A stretch of 64,000 nt of DNA. Origin: Alphaproteobacteria bacterium. GTDB lineage: Bacteria > Myxococcota_A > UBA796 > CAJQPC01. The notes beneath the pieces were generated by a model. The model made no database searches, was not told the origin of the DNA, and saw nothing but the letters and a program-made list of their open reading frames with translations. The translations under genes and the position numbers were made by a program. This document shows positions 17,321-25,470 of this stretch, in pieces. The stretch covers positions 62,001 to 126,000 of the forward strand of contig JACKEV010000007.1 in the NCBI GenBank assembly GCA_020632795.1, written 5' to 3'. Position 1 is the first letter of the stretch; every line of letters begins with the position of its first letter.

Positions 17321-17437
17321 TGACCGGGCTCCGCCACCGTTGACCGGGTGCCGTCAGGGCCCGGGGGGCGCCCGCCACAGAAGGGTCGGAGCATCCCCCG
17401 TATACTGGGCCGCGCACCGCTGACCGAGGACCGTGCC

Positions 17438-18469
17438 GTGGCCGACACACTGCTCCAGCCCGGCGATGAACCCGAGGAGCTGCGGGCGTGGGAGGCTCAG
17501 AAGGCGCAGACCCTCCACCGCCGCGCGCTGGGGCTGGTGCTGGTCGGTCCGGTGATCCTGTCGGTCGGCACCGTCGTCATCGTGGCCCTGATCGGGGAGC
17601 TGCTCTGGGCCCTGCCCGACGGCTTCTGGATGATCCCCGTCCTGTCGCCGATCGGCATGATGTACGGCTACGGCATGCTGGTGCAGGGCTTCCTCCTGGT
17701 CCTGCTCTGGATCGCGTCCTGGGTGGCCTACGCCACGGTGACCTCGGCGCTGCTCCGGCTCTTCGCCCAGCGGCGGCGCTCGGTGCTCCTCGTCCACGTC
17801 GGGACCCTCGCCCTGGTGGCCCTGGGGGTCTTCGCGCCGCTGCTGGCCCAGGGGTTCACCGACCTGCGCATGGCGTCGGCGGTCGAGGCCCACGCCTGGG
17901 CCTGGCCCTCGGTGGCCGAGCCCTGGCTGGTCCACGTCGAATACGACAGCCCCTACGCCGTCAAGACCCACGCCGGGCACCTGTGGCGCGACGGCGTTCA
18001 GCTCGACCCGCTGACCTGGAGCGTCGGGCGTGAGACCTGGCTGACCGTCCCCGACAAGCACGGGGCCGTCGACGCGGTCTCGGTGGCCTTCAGGATGGAG
18101 GGGGACGGGCGACAGGGCACCTCGGGCGCGCAGCTCGAGCTGGAGCCCTGGCCGGACCCGCAGCCCGCGCGGCGGGCGGTGCCCGACGCCGAGGTCCCCG
18201 AGCTGGAGGGCTATCTCCCCGGGATCCTGGCCTGCTTCGAGCAGGGCGGGGTCCGGGTCCCCGGGCGGGTCATCCTGCGGTCCCGTCAGCGCCCGCTGCT
18301 GGTGCTCCAGCGCACTGAGGACGACGCCCGGGAGGAGGCCACCCGGGCCTGCCTCAAGGGGCTGCTGGGGGACCCGCTGGGGGCGTTCGAACCGGAGAAG
18401 ATCACGGTGTACGTGTTCTTTCAGCTCCCGGAGCCGATGGCGTGGGACCTGGACAGCATGACGCAGTGA
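17438..18469 (+). CDS. Polytopic membrane protein of unknown function
   Basis: GTG 17438 is chosen as start because GAGGA lies 7 nt upstream; the frame is open earlier but without such a site. The 343-residue product has about four hydrophobic segments in the first 150 residues (around 27-55, 62-80, 83-105 and 118-138). A soluble C-terminal half follows, without recognised motifs. It is probably an inner-membrane protein with a periplasmic or cytoplasmic C-domain. No family is recognised. It ends 1 bp before the stop of the convergent regulator gene. Confidence 0.6.
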   Translation: MADTLLQPGDEPEELRAWEAQKAQTLHRRALGLVLVGPVILSVGTVVIVALIGELLWALPDGFWMIPVLSPIGMMYGYGMLVQGFLLVLLWIASWVAYATVTSALLRLFAQRRRSVLLVHVGTLALVALGVFAPLLAQGFTDLRMASAVEAHAWAWPSVAEPWLVHVEYDSPYAVKTHAGHLWRDGVQLDPLTWSVGRETWLTVPDKHGAVDAVSVAFRMEGDGRQGTSGAQLELEPWPDPQPARRAVPDAEVPELEGYLPGILACFEQGGVRVPGRVILRSRQRPLLVLQRTEDDAREEATRACLKGLLGDPLGAFEPEKITVYVFFQLPEPMAWDLDSMTQ

Positions 18470-18470
18470 G

Positions 18471-20813
18471 TCACCCCAGCAGCGCCTGCCGCTGGTCGAG
18501 GGCCAGCGCCGCGCAGCCCCGGGCCTCGTCCGGCCAGCCCCGGGCCTCGGCCTCCCGGGCGGCCTGCTCGGCGAGGCGGGCCACGTCGTGGTCCACGAAG
18601 CCGGTCTCGGCCAGCAGCCGGCGGGCCTCGCCCAGGTGCCGCCCCAGGGCCGCCTGCTCCCCCGCCAGGGCCACGCAGGGGAGCAGCATCGCGTGCACCA
18701 GCCCCTGCCGGGCCCGCCGCCCCTGCCCCTGGACCGTGCGGAGGGTCCGCTCCAGCACCGCGCGGGCGCCGGCCGCGTCTCCGCTGTCGAGCTGGAGCAG
18801 GGCGAGGTTGGCCTCGGCCACGAAGCCGTCTCCGCTGCCCACGCGCCTGAAGCCCTCCAGGGCGGCCTCGTAGGCGCGCGCGGCGCTGCGGCGCTGCCCC
18901 TGCAGCCGCAGCGCCTCGCCGAGGTTGTTCAGCGCCCAGGCCCGCCCCAGGGGAACGCCGAGCGCGCCGTACCGCTCGGCCGCGTCCTGGAACGCCGCCT
19001 GGGCCTGCCCCCACGCCCCCTCGGCCAGCCCCAGGAGCCCCAGGCTCATCACACAATCCGCGGTGGCCTGCGGCGGATCCCCGAGGGCCTGCAGGAGGGC
19101 CCGGGCGGCCTCCAGGTCCACCCGCGCGCCGGTTCGATCCCCCACCTCGCTCCGGCACACGCCGAGGTCGCAGAGGGCCGAGGCCCGCAGGGCGGTGTCC
19201 CCGTCTTCCTGGGCCCGCGCGGCCGCCCGCTCCAGGAGCGCGATGCCCTCGTCGAGCCGGCCCTGCAGGTTGCGCAGCCAGCCCAGGCTGTGGAGGGCCT
19301 GCGCCTGGAGGTCCGGGCGCGCCGCGCTGTCGGACAGGGCCAACTCGGCGTGGGCCTCGGCCTGGGCGAGCGCCCCCCGCACCCGCGCCAGGCGCCCCCG
19401 CAGCAGCGTTGACTCGATCTGTTGAGGGTCCTGGAAGGCACCCAGGCGCTCCAGCGTCCGGCAGCCGGCGGTGGCCAGCTCCAGGTCGCTGCGGTCCAGC
19501 GCCCGCTGCATCGCCGCGAGCAGCTCGTCGAGGTGCGCCAGCGCGACGTCGCCGCGGAGCTGGCAGGCCCACAGGCCGTGGCGCCGCTCGGCCGCCGCGC
19601 GCGCGTCCCCCAGGTGCTCGGCGGCGAAGGCCCGCACCGCGTGCAGCATGCGCAGGCGCCCGTCCCCCGCGCGGGCGAGCAGCGAGCGCTCGGTGAGGCG
19701 CCGCAGGAGCTGCCAGCCCGAGCGCTCAGCGGGCGCCAGCGTCGCCTCCGCCGCCTCCACCGAGAACGGGCCGACGAAGACCGAGAGCGTCGCCAGCGCC
19801 CCGCGCTCCTCCGGGTCGAGCAGCGCCCAGGCGGCCTCCAGCGCCCGCCGGAGGCTGTGGTGGCGCGGTGGCCGATCCGGGGCCTCAGAGGCCAGCTCCA
19901 GCGGGCGCGACCGCAGCCGCTGGAGCAGCGCCGGGGGCTGAAGCGCCGCGAGCTGCGCGGCGGCCAGCTCCAGCGCGAGGGGGAGGCCGTCGGAGAGCGC
20001 CACGATCTCCTTCAGGGCGGCCTCCCAGCGCAGCGGCTCGTCGAGGCCCGCCCGCCGCGCCCGATCCACCAGGAGCGCCAGCGCCGGGGCCGGGTCGAGG
20101 GGCGCCACGACGACCCTCTGCTCCTCGGCCACCCCCAGCGCGTGGAGGGAGGTGCACAGGGCACGCCGCCCTCGGAGCGCAGAGAGGGCGCGCCCGGCCT
20201 CGGCGCAGCGCTCCAGGTGGTCGATGACCACGAGGCCGTCCGGGGGCAGCGCCGCCGCGCCCGACGCCTCCAGCGCCTCCTGCAGCGCCTCGGGCCGAGG
20301 GCAGGCACCGGCGTCCACGACGACCACCGGCCCGCTCCACCCCTCCGCAAGGCAGGCGGCCAGGCGGGTCTTGCCGACGCCCGGGGGACCCAGCAGCGTG
20401 ACCAGCCCGGGGTGTTGCAGCCGCTCGCCCAGCGCGCGCAGCGCCGCCTCCCGCCCGAAGAGGGGGTCACGCTGCGGGGACAGCGCCGCGCCCCCGGCCG
20501 GAGGCTCGAACCGGTAGCCCATCCCCCGGACCGTCAGGACGTGCTGCGGGTCGGCGGGGTCCGCCTCCAGCTTCTCCCGCAGCCGCCGCACGGTCATGTC
20601 CACGACCCGGGTGCGCGCCCCGCCGCGGTAGCCCCAGACCTCCCGGAGCAGCTCCTGGCGGGTCGCCGGGCGGACGGGGTGGGCCACGAACCACGCCAGC
20701 AGCTCCGCCTCCCGGGGGTTCAGGGGCAGGGTGTGCCCCCCACGACGGACCTCCCGACGCGTCAGGTCGACCTGGCAGGCCGAGAGGTGGAGCAGCGGGG
20801 TGTCGGCGGTCAC
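18471..20813 (-). CDS. OmpR-type winged helix / NTPase / TPR transcriptional regulator
   Basis: A 780-residue regulator. Residues about 8-105 are a winged helix of the OmpR/PhoB C-terminal type (L-N-P-R-E-A-E-L-L, R-V-V-D-M-T-V-R-R-L-R-E-K-L, G-M-G-Y-R-F). Then comes an NTPase with P-loop G-P-P-G-V-G-K-T and V-V-I-D-H-L as Walker B, followed by a helical C-terminal half of about ten tetratricopeptide-like repeats. This is the AfsR/MalT-like STAND layout, in which NTP and a ligand control oligomerisation. No receiver domain is present. The start is a GTG with weak ribosome site. It is divergent from a small lipoprotein gene, with an inverted repeat between them. Confidence 0.85.
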   Translation of the reverse strand: MTADTPLLHLSACQVDLTRREVRRGGHTLPLNPREAELLAWFVAHPVRPATRQELLREVWGYRGGARTRVVDMTVRRLREKLEADPADPQHVLTVRGMGYRFEPPAGGAALSPQRDPLFGREAALRALGERLQHPGLVTLLGPPGVGKTRLAACLAEGWSGPVVVVDAGACPRPEALQEALEASGAAALPPDGLVVIDHLERCAEAGRALSALRGRRALCTSLHALGVAEEQRVVVAPLDPAPALALLVDRARRAGLDEPLRWEAALKEIVALSDGLPLALELAAAQLAALQPPALLQRLRSRPLELASEAPDRPPRHHSLRRALEAAWALLDPEERGALATLSVFVGPFSVEAAEATLAPAERSGWQLLRRLTERSLLARAGDGRLRMLHAVRAFAAEHLGDARAAAERRHGLWACQLRGDVALAHLDELLAAMQRALDRSDLELATAGCRTLERLGAFQDPQQIESTLLRGRLARVRGALAQAEAHAELALSDSAARPDLQAQALHSLGWLRNLQGRLDEGIALLERAAARAQEDGDTALRASALCDLGVCRSEVGDRTGARVDLEAARALLQALGDPPQATADCVMSLGLLGLAEGAWGQAQAAFQDAAERYGALGVPLGRAWALNNLGEALRLQGQRRSAARAYEAALEGFRRVGSGDGFVAEANLALLQLDSGDAAGARAVLERTLRTVQGQGRRARQGLVHAMLLPCVALAGEQAALGRHLGEARRLLAETGFVDHDVARLAEQAAREAEARGWPDEARGCAALALDQRQALLG

Positions 20814-20827
20814 CGCCTTCGCGTAGC

Positions 20828-20849
20828 ACGCCGCGCGTTACCGCGGCGT
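20828..20849. promoter_or_regulatory. Inverted repeat between STAND regulator and small lipoprotein
   Basis: ACGCCGCG-CGTTAC-CGCGGCGT is a perfect 8-bp inverted repeat with 6-bp loop, 15 bp upstream of the regulator start and about 70 bp before the lipoprotein start. It is a candidate autoregulatory operator. Its arms are identical to the outer arms of the 48-bp palindrome at 2732-2779. Confidence 0.45.
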
Positions 20850-20918
20850 GACACAGCGCTCCCTACCGTGGGGGTGCGGTCCACACGGACCCCTCCCCAA
20901 AGAAGAAAGGAGACGACC

Positions 20919-21374
20919 ATGATCGAACGACCCCTCCTCGCCGGGCTGCTGCTCGGCTCCCTGAGCGCCTGCGTGATCAAGGACGTGGGCACCCTGGACG
21001 ACAGCGCCCCGGCGAGCGACGACAGCGCGCCCTCGGCAGACTGCCCGACGACCATCGCCGCCGACGCCGAGGTGGTCCTGGACGACGCATCCCCCTTCCT
21101 GACGCCGGGGGCGATGGTCTGGGTCTGCGACGGCGGGGACGCGCTGGTGGACGGCGAGGGCAGCACGGTGTGGCTGGAGCCCGGCGCGCAGGCGGTCGTC
21201 AACGGTCAGCGCTCGGTGGTCTGGGCCCGCGGCGGCGCGGACCTGCAGGTCTCCGGCGCGGACGTCACCATCTACCACGAGGCGGACGCCGACGTCAGCG
21301 TGAACGGCGGCGGCAGCGTCCAGGAGCTGTGCGCCGACATCGTGTTCTCCGGCGGTCCGGCCTCCGGCTGCTGA
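20919..21374 (+). CDS. Small lipoprotein of unknown function
   Basis: AAAGGAG stands 6 nt before the ATG at 20919. The 151-residue product has a lipobox L-S-A-C (Cys18) and a short Asp/Ser linker. The remainder is rich in Val/Gly/Asp with a regular alternation (V-N-G-x-x-S-V-V-W-A, L-Q-V-S-G-A-D-V-T-I) that suggests a small beta-solenoid or beta-sandwich. A Cys pair may form a disulfide. It is divergent from the STAND regulator and likely under its control. Comparable lipoproteins are frequent in myxobacteria, but no function is known to me. Confidence 0.65.
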   Translation: MIERPLLAGLLLGSLSACVIKDVGTLDDSAPASDDSAPSADCPTTIAADAEVVLDDASPFLTPGAMVWVCDGGDALVDGEGSTVWLEPGAQAVVNGQRSVVWARGGADLQVSGADVTIYHEADADVSVNGGGSVQELCADIVFSGGPASGC

Positions 21375-21386
21375 GCCCGACGGGCC

Positions 21387-23036
21387 TCACCCCAGCAGCG
21401 CCCGCCGCTCGGTCTCGACCTTGCCGCGCGTCCAGCCCCGAACCCCGGCCATCAGCCGCCCCAGCCAGGGGCTGGCCCCCAGCAGGTCCCGCTGGAAGTC
21501 GAGCAGGGCGTCGCGGTCCTCGGCCCGGAACCCCAGCGCCCCCCGGTAGAAGATGCCGCCCTCCAGCGCGATGCGCTCCCGCATCATCCAGAGGTTCAGG
21601 TCGCGGACGTGGTCGACGGCCTCCACCGCGTCCATCGTGGCGTGCCGCCAGGGGGGGAAGGAGGAGGCCGAGGCGTCGTGGGTCACCAGCCCGAAGCGCG
21701 CCTTCGCGGCCGGCTCCAGGATGGGGATGCCCACGTACTTGGCGCTGAACGGGGTGACGAAGCAGAAGTCCGGCGGGGTCTCGGCCAGGAAGGCGCGGGT
21801 CTCGGCGAGGCTCGCGGCGGTCTCGCCGGGGAAGCCCACGATGAGCGTGACGAGCGAGGTGAGGCCCTCGGCGCGGCAGTTGGCCAGGGCGCGGGCGTTC
21901 TGGTCCACGGTGCAGCGCTTGTCCATGTGGTCGAGCTGCTGCTGGCTGCCGGACTCCACGCCGATCTGGACCTGGCGGCAGCCCGCCTCCAGGAGCAGGC
22001 GGACCAGGGCCGGGTCCCGCAGGTCGTCGGCGCGGGCGTAGCAGATCCAGTTCACCCGGGTGCCGTCGGAGAGCAGGCGCGCGCAGAGCTGCTCCAGCCG
22101 CTTGCGGGGCACCGTGAACAGGCTGTCGAGGCAGCTGATCCAGGACGCGCCCCCCGCGACCAGCCGGGCCCAGTCGTCGGCGATCTGCTCGGCGGAGCGC
22201 AGCCGGAAGGCGGCGTCGTCGAACAGGTAGGGGTAGTTGCAGAACGCGCAGCGGTAGGGGCAGCCGCGCACCGACTCGTAGGACACCAGCGGGAAGGGCC
22301 CCCGGCCGTGGACCCGGGCGGCCAGCGCCCAGTCGGGGGCGGGCAGGTGGTCCAGGCTGCGCCCCTGCGGCACCCCGCTGCGCAGGATGAGCGCGCCGCC
22401 CCGCCGCTCCAGCGCGCCGCCGTCGGGGGGCTCCAGGGTCTCGAAGTCGCTGCGGATCCACCCCGCCAGGGCCGGGACCAGCCGCTCGCCGTAGCCCGCC
22501 GCGATGACGTCGACCTCGGGGCAGCCGGGCCAGTCGTGGTGCAGCATGCTGACCAGGGCGCCGCCGGCCACCACGCGGTTGTCAGGGCGCTTGAGGGGCG
22601 CGAGCAGGGCCCGCAGCTCGGAGAGGTCCCGGATGAGCGTGGTGGAGGCGAAGATCACCGGGCACTCTGCAAGGACGCGCGCCCGATCGGCCTCGTCGTC
22701 GTGCAGGGCGCTGTAGGTGCGGACCTCGAAGGGCAGCCCCTCGGCCTCCAGCAGGGTGCAGAGCAGCACCTCGGTCAGCTCGGGGACGCCCTCGGCGGGG
22801 TCCTCCGCGAACATGCGCGCCACCGCGTCGCGGTAGGGCGCCCGCGCGAACGCCCGGCTGGCCTGGAAGCGGCGCATGGCCAGGACCCGCTCCAGCGCGA
22901 CGACCTTGAGGTGGATGTCCAGCCAGCCCCCGCTGGAGGCCCGCAGGGCGGCCGCCTGCTTGCGGACGGCCCCCACCAGGGAGCGCTCCTCAAAGGAGAA
23001 CATTCCCCCTGTCACGACCAGGACCTTCGGCGTCAT
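21387..23036 (-). CDS. Cobalamin-binding-domain radical SAM protein
   Basis: 549 residues. The N-terminal about 200 residues look like a B12-binding (Rossmann-like) domain, with A-G-G-A-L-V and D-V-I-A-A-G-Y-G-E. The radical SAM core starts with the CxxxCxxC cluster motif C-P-Y-R-C-A-F-C (Cys259, Cys263, Cys266), which binds a [4Fe-4S] cluster, followed by G-V-E-S-G-S and V-G-F-P-G-E-T typical of the class B (B12) group. Members are methyltransferases or ring-forming enzymes for lipids, cofactors or peptides, and some are tailoring enzymes. No precursor peptide is visible nearby. GGAG lies 7 nt before the start. It is convergent with the small lipoprotein gene. Confidence 0.85.
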   Translation of the reverse strand: MTPKVLVVTGGMFSFEERSLVGAVRKQAAALRASSGGWLDIHLKVVALERVLAMRRFQASRAFARAPYRDAVARMFAEDPAEGVPELTEVLLCTLLEAEGLPFEVRTYSALHDDEADRARVLAECPVIFASTTLIRDLSELRALLAPLKRPDNRVVAGGALVSMLHHDWPGCPEVDVIAAGYGERLVPALAGWIRSDFETLEPPDGGALERRGGALILRSGVPQGRSLDHLPAPDWALAARVHGRGPFPLVSYESVRGCPYRCAFCNYPYLFDDAAFRLRSAEQIADDWARLVAGGASWISCLDSLFTVPRKRLEQLCARLLSDGTRVNWICYARADDLRDPALVRLLLEAGCRQVQIGVESGSQQQLDHMDKRCTVDQNARALANCRAEGLTSLVTLIVGFPGETAASLAETRAFLAETPPDFCFVTPFSAKYVGIPILEPAAKARFGLVTHDASASSFPPWRHATMDAVEAVDHVRDLNLWMMRERIALEGGIFYRGALGFRAEDRDALLDFQRDLLGASPWLGRLMAGVRGWTRGKVETERRALLG

Positions 23037-23184
23037 CGGCGGGCTCCAGCGGGCAGGAGGGTGCGGCTCACCGGCCCGAAATAGTCCGCCCTCCGCGCGC
23101 AGACCAGCCCCATCGGTGCGGGGATCTCCTTGTCAGAGCCCTCCAGGCGAGGCCAGAATGGGGACAGTTGGAGGTGCGCGCTCT

Positions 23185-25389
23185 ATGAAATCCGGTGTTC
23201 TTCTGCTTACCACCCTCGGACTGTTCGCTGCCGGATGCGGGGACAAGGATACCGACTCAAACCCAGACGACTCCTCCCAACCCGTCGACCAGGATGGCGA
23301 CGGGTTCGCTGACGACGACTGTGATGACAACGACGCGACCGTCTACCCGGGCGCGCCGGAGGCCTGCGACGGCGCAGACAATGACTGCGACGCGGCGATC
23401 GACGAGGGCGCGATCGCCACCTGGTACGCCGACGGCGACGGCGACGGCTACGGCCTCGCCGACGCCACGACCGAGGACTGCGAGCCCGGCGAGGGCTGGG
23501 CCCAGGAGCCCGGCGACTGTGACGACGACAGCGACGCCACCCACCCCGGCGCCGACGAGCGGTGCGATGACGTCGACCAGGACTGCGACGGCGCCATCGA
23601 CGAGGGCGCCGTCGACGCCACCGCGTACTACCCCGACGAGGACGGTGACAGCTACGGTGACATCGAGCGCGAGGAGATCTCCTGCGCGCCGATCTCGGGC
23701 TGGACCACCCGCGGCGGGGACTGCGAGGACCAGGACCCCGACATCAACCCCGACGCCTACGAGGTCTGCAACAACGGGATCGACGACGACTGCGACGGCG
23801 AGGAGTCCGAGGACGACGCCCTCGACGTGCGGCCCTGGTACCCCGACGGCGACGGCGACGGCGTGGGCCGGGACGACACCCCGGTCATGGCCTGCAACGC
23901 GCCCACCGGGTACACCGGCTACGAGTCGGAGCTGGGCTTCGACTGTAACGACAACGACGCCAGCATCAGCCCGAACGCCACCGAGATCTGCAACAACTTC
24001 ATCGACGACAACTGCGACGACAGCGCCGACCCCTGCGGGCGCACCGGGACCCTGGACCTGGAGGCGGACTTTGACGCCAAGCTCTACGGCGAGGCCGACG
24101 GCGACCAGCTCGGCTACCAGACCCAGGGCGGCTTCGGGGACCACAACAACGACGGCCTCTACGACGTGCTCGCGGGGGCCCACCGCTTCGACAACCAGAA
24201 GGGCGCGTCGTATGTGATGCAGGGCGGGCGCTTCAACGCCACCCACGACGCCAACCTGGCCAACGTGCGGGTGCTCGGAGACCAGTCCAACGACTACTTC
24301 GGCGCCCGGCTGGCCTGGGCCGGGGACGTGAACGCGGACGGCAACGACGACCTGCTGGTCGGGGCCTACCGCAGCGACCAGGGGCCCAACAACAGCGGCA
24401 CGGTCTACCTGTTCCGGGGCCCGCTGGCCAGCACCTCGGCGAGCAACGCCGAGATGATCTGGACCGGAGAGGCCGCCGGGGACAACGCCGGCCAGTCCGT
24501 CTCCGCGGCGGGGGACATCACCGGCGACGGCAGTCCCGACATCGCCATCGGCGCCCCCAGCTACAGCGGCAGCACCGGCCGGGTCTACATCATCGCGGGG
24601 CCGCTCACCGAGACGGGCACGTCCACCTCCCTGACCGAGGCCGACCTGTTCATCGACGGCGGGGCGTCCGGGGACGCGGCAGGCTGGTGGGTGACCGGCG
24701 GCGGTGACCTCAACGGCGACGGGCAGGCGGACCTGCTGGTGTCCTCCCCGGCGGCCAACGGGGTGAAGCGGGACAGCGGCGTGGTCTTCCTGTTCTACGG
24801 CCCGCTGACCGTGGACCACGACACCGGCCAGGCCGACGCGGCGCTGGAGGGCTCGGACATCGACGACTTCACCGGCTTCTCGGTGGACTGGGTCGGGGAC
24901 TTCGACGGCGACGGCAACGAGGACGTGGTCATCGGGGCCTACGGCTACGACGTCGGGGGAACGGACGCCGGGGTGGCCTACCTGGTGCAGGGACCGGTCG
25001 GCGGAGACCTGGACCTGGACGACGACGCCGAGGTCGTGATCCTGGGCGAGGCCGGCGGGGACCACCTGGGGCGCGAGGTCGGCGGCGGCGGCGACTTCAA
25101 CGGAGACGGCCGCGCCGACCTGCTGATCGGCGCCCCGGACGCGGGCGCGGGCGGGGTGGCCTACCTCTTCTACGGGGACCCGGGCTTGTCCGGCACGGTG
25201 TCCGCGTCGACCGCGGACCTGCGGCTGGAGGGCAGCGCGTCCGGCGACTCCGCCGGCAGCGTGGCCCAGGGCGCCGGGGACGTGGACGGCGACGGCATCG
25301 ACGACATCATCATCGGCGCCTACCGCCACGACGAGGGCGCCAACAACAACGTCGGCGCCATCTACCTGCTCCTGGGCGAGGGGCTCTGA
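23185..25389 (+). CDS. DCDD-repeat / FG-GAP repeat lipoprotein (first of a tandem pair)
   Basis: ATG 23185 is preferred (GGAGG 10 nt upstream, ideal lipoprotein signal M-K-S-G-V-L-L-L, lipobox A-A-G-C at 16-19) over ATG 23158. The 734-residue product has four to five Asp/Cys-rich repeats in residues about 30-290 (D-C-D-D-N-D, N-D-C-D, W-Y-x-D-G-D-G-D-G-Y-G), of the MopE-like metal-binding kind. About seven FG-GAP repeats with D-x-N/D-x-D-G-x-x-D-L Ca-binding loops follow to the C-terminus. It is predicted to be a surface lipoprotein carrying a beta-propeller on a metal-stabilised stalk. The next gene has the same architecture, indicating tandem duplication. Confidence 0.8.
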   Translation: MKSGVLLLTTLGLFAAGCGDKDTDSNPDDSSQPVDQDGDGFADDDCDDNDATVYPGAPEACDGADNDCDAAIDEGAIATWYADGDGDGYGLADATTEDCEPGEGWAQEPGDCDDDSDATHPGADERCDDVDQDCDGAIDEGAVDATAYYPDEDGDSYGDIEREEISCAPISGWTTRGGDCEDQDPDINPDAYEVCNNGIDDDCDGEESEDDALDVRPWYPDGDGDGVGRDDTPVMACNAPTGYTGYESELGFDCNDNDASISPNATEICNNFIDDNCDDSADPCGRTGTLDLEADFDAKLYGEADGDQLGYQTQGGFGDHNNDGLYDVLAGAHRFDNQKGASYVMQGGRFNATHDANLANVRVLGDQSNDYFGARLAWAGDVNADGNDDLLVGAYRSDQGPNNSGTVYLFRGPLASTSASNAEMIWTGEAAGDNAGQSVSAAGDITGDGSPDIAIGAPSYSGSTGRVYIIAGPLTETGTSTSLTEADLFIDGGASGDAAGWWVTGGGDLNGDGQADLLVSSPAANGVKRDSGVVFLFYGPLTVDHDTGQADAALEGSDIDDFTGFSVDWVGDFDGDGNEDVVIGAYGYDVGGTDAGVAYLVQGPVGGDLDLDDDAEVVILGEAGGDHLGREVGGGGDFNGDGRADLLIGAPDAGAGGVAYLFYGDPGLSGTVSASTADLRLEGSASGDSAGSVAQGAGDVDGDGIDDIIIGAYRHDEGANNNVGAIYLLLGEGL

Positions 25390-25470
25390 CACGGGGCCTG
25401 AAAGCCCCCCGCATCCTCCGGTGACGTGGTAGGCTCACAAGCCCCACGTCATCGGGATCCTGGAGGAGAC

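Noticed and set aside
17401..17406. TATACT as a sigma-70 promoter -10 for the membrane protein gene
   Set aside because: No matching -35 at the proper distance; kept only as a possibility within the regulatory entry.
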